A program made the translations under genes and the position numbers. A stretch of 64,000 nt of DNA, taken from assembly GCA_963750045.1 (NCBI GenBank), contig CAVVPD010000003.1, positions 1-64,000 on the forward strand. Reading direction: 5' to 3'. This stretch comes from DASUAS01 sp963750045. Its GTDB lineage: Bacteria; Actinomycetota; Acidimicrobiia; IMCC26256; DASPTH01. Each line of letters opens with the position of its first letter. Within the stretch, counting starts at the first letter, position 1. This document shows positions 37,231-47,029 of the stretch, piece by piece. The notes beneath the pieces were generated by a model. The model had not been told where the DNA came from. It searched no databases and saw only the letters and a list, made by a program, of their open reading frames with translations.

Positions 37231-38916
37231 CTAGACCTCCATCACCACGGGGATGACGGCCGGCCGGCGCTTGGTGCGCTCGTTGATGAACTTGCCCAGC
37301 GACCGGCGGCAGTGGCGCCGGAGGGTGTCGAAGTCCGTGGCGCCCTCGTCGGCCGCCTCCTGCAGCGAGGCGAGGACGGCGGCCTTGGCCTCCTCGAGCA
37401 GCTCCTCGGCCTCGGGGGCGTAGACCCAACCCCGCGTGACGATCTCGGGCCCGGTGACGACCTCCCCCGTCTTCGAGTCCACGGTGACGACGACCACCAC
37501 CAGCCCCTCCTCGGCGAGGTTGCGGCGGTCGCGCAGCACACCCTGGCCCACGTCGCCGACGATGCCGTCCACGTAGAGGAACCCGGACGGCACCGCGCGT
37601 CGCTGGACCTCGAGGGCGACCGCACCACCGGCGGTCAGCTCCAGGGTGAGCGCATCGCCGTCTTCACACACGTGCACGTGGTCCTTCGGCACCCCGACCG
37701 CCTCGGCCAGCCGCGCGTGGTGGACCATGTGGGTGTACTCGCCGTGCACGGGCACGAACCACTCCGGCTGCACGATGTTGAGGAGCATCTTGAGCTCCTC
37801 CTGCGACGCGTGGCCCGAAACGTGCACCGGCGAGCTGCCGCCGTGCAGCACCTCCGCGCCGGCGCGGTGCAACGAGTCCATGATCCGGGTCACGTTGGTC
37901 TCGTTGCCGGGGATCGCGTGGGCCGAGATCACGACGACGTCGTCGCTGCTGATCTTGACGTGCTTGTGCTCGTGCGCGGCCATGAGCGACAGCGCGCTCA
38001 TCGGCTCGCCCTGCGAGCCGGTGCAGATGATGCAGACCTCACCGGGCCGGTACCGCGGGACCTCCTCGATGTCGATCACGCTGCTCGACGGGATGTCGAG
38101 CATCCCCATCTCACGGCCGAGCGCCACATTGTTGACCATCGAGCGCCCGAGGAACACGACCTTGCGACCGGCGGTGACCGCGGCCTCGGCGACCTGACGC
38201 ACCCGGTGCAGGTGCGACGCGAAGCTGGCGACGATCATCCGCCGCTCGGGGTAGTCGCGAAAGACGGATCGCAGCGCCTCGCCCACGGTGGATTCCGACG
38301 GTGTGAACCCGGGCCGGCACGCGTTGGTGGAGTCCGAGAGCAGGAGCTTCACCCCGCCCTCGCGCTCGGCGATCGCGCCCATCAGCGACAGGTCGGTCTT
38401 GCGGCCGTCGACCGGCGTGGGATCGAGTTTGAAGTCGCCGCTGTGCAGGATCGTGCCCACCGGCGTGTGGTAGGCGGTGGCGAACGCGTGGGGCACCGAG
38501 TGCGTGACGGGGATGAACTCGCAGTCGAACGGGCCGATCGTCCGGCGTTCGCCGTCGTGCACCGGGATCAGCTCGGTGCGCCCGAGCATCCCCGCCTCCT
38601 CGATGCGGTTCCGGGCGAGGCCGAGCGAGAGCGGCGACCCGTAGACCGGGAACGAGATGTCGCGCAGGAGGAAGGCGAGCCCGCCGGCGTGGTCCTCGTG
38701 GGCGTGGGTGAGGAACGCGGCCTCGACCCGGTCGGCGTTCTCCCGGAGGTAGGTGAAGTCGGGGAGGACGAGGTCGATCCCCGGCATCTCGGCCTCGGGG
38801 AACATGATCCCGCAGTCCACGATCAGGATGCGGTCCTCGACCTCGAGACAGAAGCAATTCCGCCCGATCTCACCGAGCCCGCCGAGGAAGACGATCTTGA
38901 CCGGCGACGCGCTCAT
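37231..38916 (-). CDS. rnj: Ribonuclease J
   Basis: A 561-residue beta-CASP MBL ribonuclease with endo- and 5'-exonuclease activity in RNA maturation. Metal motif THAHEDHAGG (His71 to His76), then VTHSVPHAF, HSGDFKLD and LSDSTNACRPGFTPSE. The beta-CASP region contains ASFASHLHRVRQ, ICTGSQGEP and AHAIPGNE. The C-terminal part ends RSLGKFINERTKRRPAVIPV. Intact. It lies downstream of ftsK's neighbourhood and divergent from the secreted protein gene. Confidence 0.95.
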   Translation of the reverse strand: MSASPVKIVFLGGLGEIGRNCFCLEVEDRILIVDCGIMFPEAEMPGIDLVLPDFTYLRENADRVEAAFLTHAHEDHAGGLAFLLRDISFPVYGSPLSLGLARNRIEEAGMLGRTELIPVHDGERRTIGPFDCEFIPVTHSVPHAFATAYHTPVGTILHSGDFKLDPTPVDGRKTDLSLMGAIAEREGGVKLLLSDSTNACRPGFTPSESTVGEALRSVFRDYPERRMIVASFASHLHRVRQVAEAAVTAGRKVVFLGRSMVNNVALGREMGMLDIPSSSVIDIEEVPRYRPGEVCIICTGSQGEPMSALSLMAAHEHKHVKISSDDVVVISAHAIPGNETNVTRIMDSLHRAGAEVLHGGSSPVHVSGHASQEELKMLLNIVQPEWFVPVHGEYTHMVHHARLAEAVGVPKDHVHVCEDGDALTLELTAGGAVALEVQRRAVPSGFLYVDGIVGDVGQGVLRDRRNLAEEGLVVVVVTVDSKTGEVVTGPEIVTRGWVYAPEAEELLEEAKAAVLASLQEAADEGATDFDTLRRHCRRSLGKFINERTKRRPAVIPVVMEV

Positions 38917-38990
38917 GCGGGATCAGACCTCATCGCGCTCAGGCTAGTGGTGCGTAGGATGGGCCCGGCAGCACGGTCTCGGAGGGCAGG

Positions 38991-40046
38991 ATGCGCGCAC
39001 GCACTCGAGCCTGGGGCGTCGCCCCGGCGTTGTTGCTCGCGCTCGCGACCGCGTCGGTTGCGCTGAGCGCGGCGGCGGTCGCCGCCGCTCCGGCCGGCTC
39101 GAGCGACGCGACCTGGAGCCTGAGGGACATCCGGACCGCGCGGGCGCTCATCGCCCACGTACCCGCAGCCGTCCGGCCGTCGTGCACCATGGACGACCTG
39201 CACGCGCCGGGAGGCGATCCGCACGTGGTCGCGTCGATCAGTTGCAGGGTGCCGAGCAGCGACGGCAACTACACGCTCGACTACGCCCAGTACGACTCCC
39301 TCGATGCCATGCAGGCCGACTACGACTCGATCGCCGCCGAACCCCTCGAGGTCGCGCGGCCCGACGGTTGCCGCGAGGACGACGGGTACACCGTCCGCGA
39401 CGCGCACACCGGGTCCTCCGTCTGCATCCCGTCGTCGACGTCGAACACGATCGTCTACACCTACGAGCCGCTCGACGTGTTGGCGACGCTCACCGACTAC
39501 TTCGACGACGGCATCGACTCCGACGCCGCCAGCCTCGAGACGTACTGGAACGACGAGGCCGGGCCGAACGCGGACCCCGCGAGCATCCCCAAGCTGCTCA
39601 CCGACGAGCAGGGCCTGGCCGCGTACAAGGCATTGCGGGCCAAGATCCCGGCCGGGATCCGGCCCCGTTGCAAGCCGAACCGCAACTCGTTCACGAATCC
39701 GTACGTCGGCGCCCAGATCGAGTGCGAGCACCCGTCGCCGGGGGTATGGCTGGTGCGCTACACGTCCTACCTGGACGACGCGGGCCTGCACGCGGCCTAC
39801 GACGAGGACCGCTTCCTCGCGCTCCGCCAGGACGAGACCAACGACGCCTGCCCCGACTCGGGCACCTGGAAGGTGAAAGGAGCCGTACGCGGCCGGTACG
39901 CCTGCACGATCGACGTCGACGACTCGTACCTGCTCTGGACCCTCGACAGAGACCGGGTGGTCGCGTACGCCTACGCGCAGGTCGGCGACATGGACACCGC
40001 GGCCTTCATCGACTGGTGGAACAACGAGGCCGGGCCCAACCTCTGA
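38991..40046 (+). CDS. Secreted protein with two four-cysteine repeats, unknown function
   Basis: I do not recognise a family. The 351-residue protein has a cleavable signal peptide (about 1-34: a basic start, hydrophobic ALLLALATASVALSAAAV, then AAAPAG). The rest is two copies of one domain. Cysteines fall at 65, 85, 127, 145 and again at 227, 245, 287, 305; the last three pairs are exactly 160 residues apart. Each copy has an RPxC start and ends with W-N-D/N-E-A-G-P-N (186-193 and 343-350). Two disulfides per domain are likely. The product is probably extracellular or surface associated. It is divergent from rnj. Confidence 0.85.
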   Translation: MRARTRAWGVAPALLLALATASVALSAAAVAAAPAGSSDATWSLRDIRTARALIAHVPAAVRPSCTMDDLHAPGGDPHVVASISCRVPSSDGNYTLDYAQYDSLDAMQADYDSIAAEPLEVARPDGCREDDGYTVRDAHTGSSVCIPSSTSNTIVYTYEPLDVLATLTDYFDDGIDSDAASLETYWNDEAGPNADPASIPKLLTDEQGLAAYKALRAKIPAGIRPRCKPNRNSFTNPYVGAQIECEHPSPGVWLVRYTSYLDDAGLHAAYDEDRFLALRQDETNDACPDSGTWKVKGAVRGRYACTIDVDDSYLLWTLDRDRVVAYAYAQVGDMDTAAFIDWWNNEAGPNL

Positions 40047-40052
40047 TCGGTG

Positions 40053-41171
40053 CTACCGCGCGGCGGCCGCCTCGCGGTCCTTGGCGACCTCGTCCAGCTT
40101 CGAGTACTCCTCGCCGGTGTCCGCCCAGTCCTCGAACTGGATCACGCCGAGCTCGGTGAAGCGGTCGCGCAGCCAACCGTCGCCGGCGTCGAGCAGTCCG
40201 AGCTTCTTGCAGTTCGGCACGATCTTGGAGAAGAGCAGGCCCTGGAAGATCGGGCGGTCGGGCGCGTTCTGCATCGCCTTGACCGCCTCCTTCACGTCGA
40301 CGCCCATCCGCTCCCACGTCTCCTGCTGCAGGAACCGGTCGCGCATGCGGACGGCCGCCTCGAAGGCGAACTCCTGACGCTCCTTGATCTCGGCGGCGCC
40401 GAGACCCGCGTAGTACTCCTGCAACGAGAGCACCCCGAACGCGACGTGGCGCGCCTCGTCGCTCATCACGTAGCGGAGCAGCTGCTTGAGCAACGGCTCG
40501 GTGGTCATCTGGTGCAGGAACCCGAAGGCGGCGAGGGCGAGCCCCTCGACCATGATCTGCATGCCGAGGTACGTCATGTCCCACCGGTTGTCGGCGACGA
40601 TGTCGTCGAGCAGCATCTTCAGGTGGGCGTTGATCGGGTAGTGCCCCGACAGCTTGGTGTTGAGGTAGCGGGAGAACACCTCTACGTGACGGGCCTCGTC
40701 CATCACCTGCGTCGCCGCGTAGTACTTGGCGTCCATCCAGGGCACGGTCTCGACGATCTGCGCGGTGCAGATCAATGCGCCCTGCTCACCGTGCATGAAC
40801 TGTGAGAGCGTCCAGTTCTGCGACTCGACGCCGAATTCGAGCCACTCCTTGTCGCCCCACTTCTCGAACGGCGTGCCCGCGAGATCCATCTGCTGGCCGA
40901 TGCCGTTCTGGTTCTGGTTGTCCTTCGCGACCTTCTCCTGGTCGACCTCGGTGTCCCAGGGCAGGTCGTTGGCGTTCCACATCGACGTCTTGGCCTTCTC
41001 GTAGAGCTTCACGAGCGCGGGCCGGCTGCGCTCGTAGTTCCACGTGAAGATGGCGTCGGCGTCGGCGCGGACCGCGTGCTGCACCTCGTCGACGTCGGTG
41101 TTGGTCACGGCGAGGATGGCGTCGAGGTCGTTGACGTCGTCGCGTCCGAGGAGCTCGGCGTTGGATGCCAT
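40053..41171 (-). CDS. Ferritin-like di-iron protein, probable oxygenase
   Basis: A 372-residue helical protein with a full set of carboxylate-bridged di-iron ligands. These are Glu129 (FMHGEQG), Glu159 and His162 (DEARHVEVF), Glu209 (MVEGLAL), and Glu239 and His242 (DEARHVAFG). The pattern resembles ribonucleotide reductase R2-like and AurF-like oxygenases rather than ferritins. No radical-tyrosine signature is obvious. The substrate is unknown. Two TetR genes precede it, the nearer stopping three bases before its start, so regulated expression is likely. Confidence 0.82.
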   Translation of the reverse strand: MASNAELLGRDDVNDLDAILAVTNTDVDEVQHAVRADADAIFTWNYERSRPALVKLYEKAKTSMWNANDLPWDTEVDQEKVAKDNQNQNGIGQQMDLAGTPFEKWGDKEWLEFGVESQNWTLSQFMHGEQGALICTAQIVETVPWMDAKYYAATQVMDEARHVEVFSRYLNTKLSGHYPINAHLKMLLDDIVADNRWDMTYLGMQIMVEGLALAAFGFLHQMTTEPLLKQLLRYVMSDEARHVAFGVLSLQEYYAGLGAAEIKERQEFAFEAAVRMRDRFLQQETWERMGVDVKEAVKAMQNAPDRPIFQGLLFSKIVPNCKKLGLLDAGDGWLRDRFTELGVIQFEDWADTGEEYSKLDEVAKDREAAAAR

Positions 41172-41174
41172 GGG

Positions 41175-41786
41175 CTACCTACTTCCGTTGGGTGCCGGGG
41201 TGACACCGGGGATCACGAATCGTTCGAGGAACGGCCGGGCGGTGGCGGGGTCGGTGAAGTCGATCGGGGGTTGGGGCATGAGGACGTAGGACCGGAGCAC
41301 GCGAACCAGCCAGTCGCCGGCGCGTGCGGCGTCCGCCGGCGCGAGCCAGCGGTCGAAGGCCGGGGCGACGGCGTCGCCGACGGCGACGAGCACGCGATCG
41401 CCGGCGCCGAACGCGAGGTGGCCGAGAATCGCCTCGGGCTCGTGGGCGAGCAGGAACTGCAACGCCTCGTGAGCGACCAGCTCGCGTGCGGCGGCCGTGG
41501 CGACGGCGACCACGGCGTCGGCCAGGCATTCCTCGGCGCGACCGGCGTCGACGACGAGTCCGGTGATGCGGGCGTGCTCGTCCTCGACGGTCCGCCGGAC
41601 CAGCTCGGGCTTGCCGTCGAAGTAGCGGTACAGCGTCGCACACGAGCAGTGCGCCTCCCGGGCGACGTCGTCGAGCGTGGTCTTGGCCAGGCCGAAGCGT
41701 GCGATGCAGGCCAGCAACGCGCGGATCGCGCGTGGTTCGACGCCGGGCGTGGGTTCGAGCAGCACGGGAGCGGTGGCGACGCTCAT
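41175..41786 (-). CDS. TetR-family regulator
   Basis: About 203 residues. The helix-turn-helix reads ALLACIARFGLAKTTLDDVA, then REAHCSCATLYRYFDGK. The ligand domain is unassigned. It precedes the di-iron protein gene with a three-base gap and probably regulates it. The ATG at 41786 is preferred to the GTG one codon upstream. A partly palindromic sequence overlaps its promoter region. Confidence 0.88.
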   Translation of the reverse strand: MSVATAPVLLEPTPGVEPRAIRALLACIARFGLAKTTLDDVAREAHCSCATLYRYFDGKPELVRRTVEDEHARITGLVVDAGRAEECLADAVVAVATAAARELVAHEALQFLLAHEPEAILGHLAFGAGDRVLVAVGDAVAPAFDRWLAPADAARAGDWLVRVLRSYVLMPQPPIDFTDPATARPFLERFVIPGVTPAPNGSR

Positions 41787-41791
41787 CACTG

Positions 41792-41814
41792 AGACGATAC
41801 ACCAGATTTTGTCT
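41792..41814. promoter_or_regulatory. Candidate TetR operator between two TetR genes
   Basis: A 23-base AT-rich imperfect palindrome runs from AGACGATA to TTTTGTCT, with outer half-sites AGAC and GTCT. It sits in the short gap immediately upstream of the 41175-41786 TetR gene. It is the only AT-rich spot nearby. Confidence 0.35.
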
Positions 41815-42404
41815 TATCGGGTCAGCACGCCGCCGAGGAGCTCGTTGCGGACCAGGCGGCGGACCTCGTCCGGGTCGGCGAGGTCGTGGCGACCCGGCGA
41901 CGAGATCAGGGAGAGCGACATCCGGGCCACGTACTCGGCGCAGCCGCCGAGATCCGCGTCGCCCACGATCCGGCCGGCGGCTCGGTCACGCTCGAGCAGG
42001 GGCAGGAAGTAGGCGGCGATGGCCGTGATGACACGGTGCTGCTGCACGGTGATCAACGCGTTCAGCCGGTCGGGTTCGGTCTCGAGCACCTTCTGGAGCA
42101 CCGCGTGCTCCAGCAACTCGGCCCGGGCGAGCGGCAGCGCGCGTTCGAGGAAGGTCGGGAAGTCGGCGGCGTCGCCGAGCTCCTCGCCGAGGTGCAGGAA
42201 GAAGCGATCCATCTCCCACCCGACGGTCTCCCGCAGCACTTCGTCCTTCCCGCCGGGGAAGAGCCGGTAGATCGTGGCGCGCGAGACTCCCGAGGCGGCG
42301 GCCACGTCGTCGACCGTGGTCTTGGCCATGCCCGCCCGCGCGATGCACTCGTACGCCCCGCGCACCACCCGGCCCCGGGCGTCGGCCACCACCTCGTCGG
42401 GCAC
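41814..42404 (-). CDS. TetR-family regulator
   Basis: About 196 residues with a GTG start. The helix-turn-helix is AYECIARAGMAKTTVDDVAA and ASGVSRATIYRLFPGGKDE. It is similar in its N-terminal part to the next TetR gene, suggesting a duplicated pair. It follows dapB by three bases and may be transcribed with it. The target is unknown. Confidence 0.87.
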   Translation of the reverse strand: MPDEVVADARGRVVRGAYECIARAGMAKTTVDDVAAASGVSRATIYRLFPGGKDEVLRETVGWEMDRFFLHLGEELGDAADFPTFLERALPLARAELLEHAVLQKVLETEPDRLNALITVQQHRVITAIAAYFLPLLERDRAAGRIVGDADLGGCAEYVARMSLSLISSPGRHDLADPDEVRRLVRNELLGGVLTR

Positions 42405-42407
42405 CGG

Positions 42408-43201
42408 TCAGAGACCGAGGAGCGGATCGAGCCCGATCGTGAGGCCGGCGCGCTCGCGCACCGCACGCACCGCGAGGAGCACGCCGGGCATGAACGAGGT
42501 GCGGTCGTAGGAGTCGTGACGGATGGTCAGCGACTGCCCGGTGGTGCCGAACAGCACCTCTTCGTGGGCCACGAGCCCGCGCAACCGCAACGAATGCACG
42601 TGGATCCCGCCTTCGGTGAGCCCGCCGCGGGCGCCGGCGACGACGGTCTTGGTCGTCGGCTCGGGAGCCCAGTCCCCCGAGGCCGCCGCGATCCGCTCGG
42701 CGGTGAGCATGGCGGTACCCGACGGCGCGTCGATCTTCTGGTCGTGGTGGAGCTCGACGATCTCGGCGGTCTCGAAGTACGGGCGCGGCGAGCTCGGCGA
42801 AGCGGATCATCAGACACCGCGCCGATCGCGAAGTTGGGCGCGATCACCGCGTTGGCCGTCGACGCCTCGAAGCGGCGCCGGAACTCGTCGAAGTCGGCGG
42901 GCGTGAAGCCGGTGGTGCCGACGACGGCGTGGATGCCGTGGTCGGCACACCACGCGAGGTTGTCGCGGGCGGCGTCGACCACGGTGAAGTCGACCACGAC
43001 CTCGGCGCCGGCGTCGGCCAGCGCGTCGGCGCTGCGGGCGACGTGCAGGTTGGGGGCGTCGACCCCGAGCTGGCGAAGGTCGATGCCCGCGTGCAGCGGG
43101 TCGACCGCGGCCACCAGCTCGAGCTCGGGATCGGCGAGCACGGCGCGACACACCGTCACGCCCATCCTCCCGCCGGCCCCGAACACGCCGATCCTGATCA
43201 T
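42408..43201 (-). CDS. dapB: 4-hydroxy-tetrahydrodipicolinate reductase DapB, frameshifted
   Basis: DapB makes tetrahydrodipicolinate, the substrate of DapD. The N-terminal nucleotide site is MIRIGVFGAGGRMGVTVC, followed by VVDFTVVDAARDN and VVGTTGF. The C-terminal catalytic domain shows VELHHDQKIDAPSGTA, where the usual signature is HHxxKxDAPSGTA, and IHVHSLRLRGLVAHEEVLFG. The frame shifts twice, near 42815 and 42780, probably sequencing errors. It lies downstream of the M16 peptidase gene. Confidence 0.9.
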
Positions 43202-43224
43202 CGGCTGGAGGATAACGGGGTGGC

Positions 43225-44502
43225 TCAGGCGATGGCGCCGGATTCCACCGGCCCCACCACCGCCAACGTGCGGTCGCCGGAGCCCAGCACGTGGTCGATG
43301 ACCCGGGCGACGTCAGCCGGGGCCACCGCGTCGACCTGCTCGACCACCCAGTCGAGGCTGGGGATCTCCCCCATCGTGAGCTCGCTGCGGCCGATCCGGT
43401 GCATGCGGCTCGACGAGCTCTCCAAGGACAACGCCAGCGAGCCGGTGAGGTGGCCCTTGGCGCTCGTGAGCTCGCGCTCGGAGATCCCACCGTCGGCGAC
43501 GAGGCGGTCGAGCTCGCCCCGCACCACCTCGAGCACCTCGTCGGCCCGCTCGGGCGCGGTGCCGTAGTAGACCGCGAGCGAACCCGTCTCCTGGAACGCG
43601 CTGCGGTACGAGAACACCGAGTACGCGAGACCGCGCTTCTCCCGCACCTCCTGGAAGAGACGCGAGCTCATCCCTCCACCGAGCACCTGGTCGACCACCG
43701 CCAGCGCGAACCGGTCGGGATCGTCGCGGCGCAGCGCGCGGGCGCCGAGCACCACATGGGTCTGCTCCAGCGGGCGCTCCAACACCACGAGCCGCTCGGG
43801 CACGGCGACGTCGGCGCCATTGAGGCGCGCCGGCCGGTCGCGCGCGGTGCCTTCGGCTGCGCAGCCTCGACCTCCGCGACGACCGCGTCGTGGTCGACGT
43901 TGCCGGCGACGGCGACGACGACGTTCGACGGCTGATAGTGCGCCGCGTGGTATTCGCGCGATCGCGTCACGCGTCATGGCGGTGATGGTCGCCTGCGTAC
44001 CCGCCACCTCACGACCGAGCGGATGGTCAGGGAACAGGGCACCGGCGAACACCTCGTGCACGAGGTCGTCGGGCGTGTCGTCGCGCATGCGGATCTCTTC
44101 GAGGATCACCTGACGTTCCGAGTCGACCTCGTCGACCCGTAGCGCCGGCGACCACACGATGTCGGAGAGGATGTCGAGCGCGAGCGGGAGGTGCCGGTCG
44201 GGAACCCGCACGTAGTAGGAGGTGACCTCCTGGCCGGTGAACGCGTTCATGTCGCCACCGCACGACTCGACCGCCTCGGCGATCTCCTGTGCGTGGCGCG
44301 ACTCGCTGCCCTTGAACAACAGGTGTTCCAGGAAGTGACTGGCGCCCGCGATCGACTCCGGCTCGTCGCGTGACCCCGTACCCACCCAGAACCCGACCGC
44401 CGCCGAGCGGAGGCCGGGGAGATGTTCGCTGACGACGCGCAACCCGGAGTCGAGCTGCGTGCGGCGGATGCCGGATGCCTCGTCGACCATTGCACCGGTC
44501 AT
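43225..44502 (-). CDS. M16-family zinc peptidase, frameshifted
   Basis: A processing-peptidase-type protein of about 425 residues. The inverted zinc motif is HFLEH (His56, Glu59, His60), with a downstream glutamate in SERQVILEEIRMRDD. The second half has GGGMSSRLFQEVREKRGLAYSVF, conserved in M16B peptidases. Two compensating frame changes near 43960 and 43835 are required to read HYQPSNVVVAVAGNVDHD. The start is ATG 44502 or, alternatively, 44490. A peptidase next to pnp is common in Gram-positive genomes. Confidence 0.88.
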   Translation of the reverse strand: MTGAMVDEASGIRRTQLDSGLRVVSEHLPGLRSAAVGFWVGTGSRDEPESIAGASHFLEHLLFKGSESRHAQEIAEAVESCGGDMNAFTGQEVTSYYVRVPDRHLPLALDILSDIVWSPALRVDEVDSERQVILEEIRMRDDTPDDLVHEVFAGALFPDHPLGREVAGTQATITAMTRDAIARIPRGALSAVERRRRRRRQRRPRRGRRGGRGCAAEGTARDRPARLNGADVAVPERLVVLERPLEQTHVVLGARALRRDDPDRFALAVVDQVLGGGMSSRLFQEVREKRGLAYSVFSYRSAFQETGSLAVYYGTAPERADEVLEVVRGELDRLVADGGISERELTSAKGHLTGSLALSLESSSSRMHRIGRSELTMGEIPSLDWVVEQVDAVAPADVARVIDHVLGSGDRTLAVVGPVESGAIA

Positions 44503-44555
44503 CGACGCACGATCACCACAGCTTGACCCGATCTCGCGATCCGGGCTGTCGGGAC

Positions 44556-47015
44556 CTACCGACGCCCGCCCCCGCCGCCGCCGCGCCGACGACCGCCGGG
44601 GCGGCGCTCGCCGCCGCGGTCGCCACCGGGTCGACCGACCTCGGCCGGACCGAGGTCGCCGAACTCGCTGCGGGCCTGGGAGTCCCACGCCTCGTCGAAC
44701 GACGCCACCTCGACGTCGGTGTCGGCGCTCGCGCGGGAACCGCCGTCACGCGGGGCGGACTCGCGCGGCGCACGCTCGGGACGGTCGCCGTTACCGGAAC
44801 CGCTGGGCGCGGCGTCGGTGTCTGCTTCGGGCTCGTCGCCCGCGAGCGACAGCGAGAGCTTGCCGGCGTTGTCGATGTCGTCGACGCGTACGGTCACATC
44901 GTCGCCGAGGTTCAGCACGTCTTCGACCCGGTCGATGCGCTTGCCGCGTCCGAGCTTCGAGATGTGCAGGAGGCCGTCGCGCCCGGGCAGGATGTTGACG
45001 AACGCACCGAACTTGGTGACGTTCACCACCTTCCCCGTGTACTCGGCGCCGAGCTCGGCGGTGGGCGGGTCGAGGATGAGCTCGATCCGACGCTGCGCCT
45101 CCTCGACCGCGGCACCGTCCTTGGAGCCGATGCTCACCGTCCCGACGACGCCGTCGTCGCTGACCGACACGTCGGCGCCCGTCTCCTGGGTGATGGTGTT
45201 GATGACCTTGCCCTTGGGCCCGATCACCTCGCCGATCTTGTCCATCGGGATCTCGAAGCTGATGATCTTCGGCGCCGTGGTCTTGACGTCGTCACGGTGC
45301 GTGGAGATCTCGGCGTCCATCACGTCGAGGATCTTCAGGCGGGCGTCACGCGCCTGGAGCAGCGCCTGGCGCAGCACGTCGGCGGGCAGACCGTCGATCT
45401 TGGTGTCGAGCTGCAGGGCGGTCACGAAGTCGCGGGTACCCGCGACCTTGAAGTCCATGTCGCCGAACGCATCCTCGGTGCCGAGGATGTCGGTGAGGGT
45501 CGTGTACTTGCCCTCGGCGTAGACCAGACCCATCGCGATGCCGGCGACCGAAGCCTTCAGCGGCACGCCACCGTCGAGCATCGAGAGGGTGGATCCGCAG
45601 ACCGACGCCATCGAGGTGGAACCGTTCGAGCTGAGCACGTCGGAGACGATGCGCAGGACGTAGGGCCATTCCTCGACCGACGGGACGACCGGCAGGAGCG
45701 CCCGTTCGGCGAGCGCGCCGTGGCCGATCTCGCGGCGCTTGGGCGAGCCCACCCGGCCGGTCTCGCCGGTGGAGTACGGCGGGAAGTTGTAGTGGTGGAT
45801 GTAGCGCTTGGTGGTGCCGCGCAGCTCGTCGAGGCCGATGAACTGCTCCATGCGGGGCATGCCGAGGGTCAGCACGCTCAGCACCTGGGTCTCGCCGCGC
45901 TGGAAGAGCCCGGAACCGTGGGCGGTCGGCAGGATCTCGACCTCGGCACTGAGCGGACGGATGTCGGCGGTGCCCCGGCCGTCGATGCGCAGGCCGTCGT
46001 TGACGATCCGGCTCCGCACGACCTTCTTCTGGAGCGCCCGGAACGCGGGCTTGATCTGCCTGGAACGCGTCGCGAAGGGCTCCGGCTCGTCGGGGGTGCC
46101 GCACATCGCGAGCAGGAGACCCTCGAGGATCTCGTCGAGCCGGTTGTTGCGCTCGGTCTTGTCCGCGATGGCCATCGCCTCCGCGGTGCTGGTAGTGGCC
46201 TGCTCCGCGACCGTCTCGAAGACGTCGGGGTCGTAGTCCGTGTGGATCTCGTACGGCACGTCGGCGATCGGGCCGCGTTGGGAGATGACCTCCGTGCGGA
46301 GCTTCTTCTGGAGCTCGATCGACGCCTTGATCCACTGCTTGGCCTCTTCGAGACCGTCCGCGATGACCTCTTCGGTCACCTTCGGGGCGCCCGCTTCGTA
46401 GAGGCGCCAGGTGGCCTCGGTGCCGCCCGCCTCGACCATCATGATGGCGATGTCGCCACTGTCGATCATGCGACCGGCGACCACGAGCTCGAAGGTGGAC
46501 TCGGAGCTCTCCTCGAACGTCGGGTGCGCGACCCAGTCGCTTCCCTGGCGCGACAGGCGCACCGCGCCGATCGGGCCGTCGAACGGGATGCCCGACACGG
46601 TGAGGGCGGCCGACGCGCCGTTGATCGACAGGACGTCGTGGGGATTGATCAGGTCGGCGCCCATGATCGTCGCGACGACCTGGACCTCGTTGCGGAAGCC
46701 CTCGGGGAAGCTCGGCCGCAGCGGCCGGTCGGTGAGACGGCAGGTGAGGATGGCGGGCTCGCCGGGGCGACCCTCACGCCGGAACACGCCGCCGGGGATC
46801 TTGCCGGCCGCGTACATGCGCTCTTCGACGTCCACCGTCAACGGGAAGAAGTCGATGCCCTCACGGGGCTTGCTGGTGACGACCGTGCTGAGGATGGTGG
46901 TGTCGCCCACCCGCACGAGCACGGCGCCGTCGGCCTGGGGAGCGAGCTTGCCCGTCTCCAAGGTCATCTGGAGGCCGCCGGCATTGATGGGACCTGAGAC
47001 TCGAATTGCGTCCAT
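44556..47015 (-). CDS. pnp: Polyribonucleotide nucleotidyltransferase (PNPase)
   Basis: PNPase degrades RNA 3'-to-5' phosphorolytically, and in actinobacteria may also add tails. The 819-residue protein has two RNase PH domains (YAAGKIPGGVFRREGRPGE in the first; FQRGETQVLSVLTLG, TGRVGSPKRREIGHGALAERAL and SNGSTSMASVCGS in the second). A KH domain (GEVIGPKGKVINTI) and an S1 domain (AFVNILPGRDGLLHISKLG) follow. The C-terminus is an arginine/glycine-rich tail. The protein is intact. A structured leader precedes it. Confidence 0.97.
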   Translation of the reverse strand: MDAIRVSGPINAGGLQMTLETGKLAPQADGAVLVRVGDTTILSTVVTSKPREGIDFFPLTVDVEERMYAAGKIPGGVFRREGRPGEPAILTCRLTDRPLRPSFPEGFRNEVQVVATIMGADLINPHDVLSINGASAALTVSGIPFDGPIGAVRLSRQGSDWVAHPTFEESSESTFELVVAGRMIDSGDIAIMMVEAGGTEATWRLYEAGAPKVTEEVIADGLEEAKQWIKASIELQKKLRTEVISQRGPIADVPYEIHTDYDPDVFETVAEQATTSTAEAMAIADKTERNNRLDEILEGLLLAMCGTPDEPEPFATRSRQIKPAFRALQKKVVRSRIVNDGLRIDGRGTADIRPLSAEVEILPTAHGSGLFQRGETQVLSVLTLGMPRMEQFIGLDELRGTTKRYIHHYNFPPYSTGETGRVGSPKRREIGHGALAERALLPVVPSVEEWPYVLRIVSDVLSSNGSTSMASVCGSTLSMLDGGVPLKASVAGIAMGLVYAEGKYTTLTDILGTEDAFGDMDFKVAGTRDFVTALQLDTKIDGLPADVLRQALLQARDARLKILDVMDAEISTHRDDVKTTAPKIISFEIPMDKIGEVIGPKGKVINTITQETGADVSVSDDGVVGTVSIGSKDGAAVEEAQRRIELILDPPTAELGAEYTGKVVNVTKFGAFVNILPGRDGLLHISKLGRGKRIDRVEDVLNLGDDVTVRVDDIDNAGKLSLSLAGDEPEADTDAAPSGSGNGDRPERAPRESAPRDGGSRASADTDVEVASFDEAWDSQARSEFGDLGPAEVGRPGGDRGGERRPGGRRRGGGGGGRR

Positions 47016-47029
47016 TGGGAACGCGTCCT

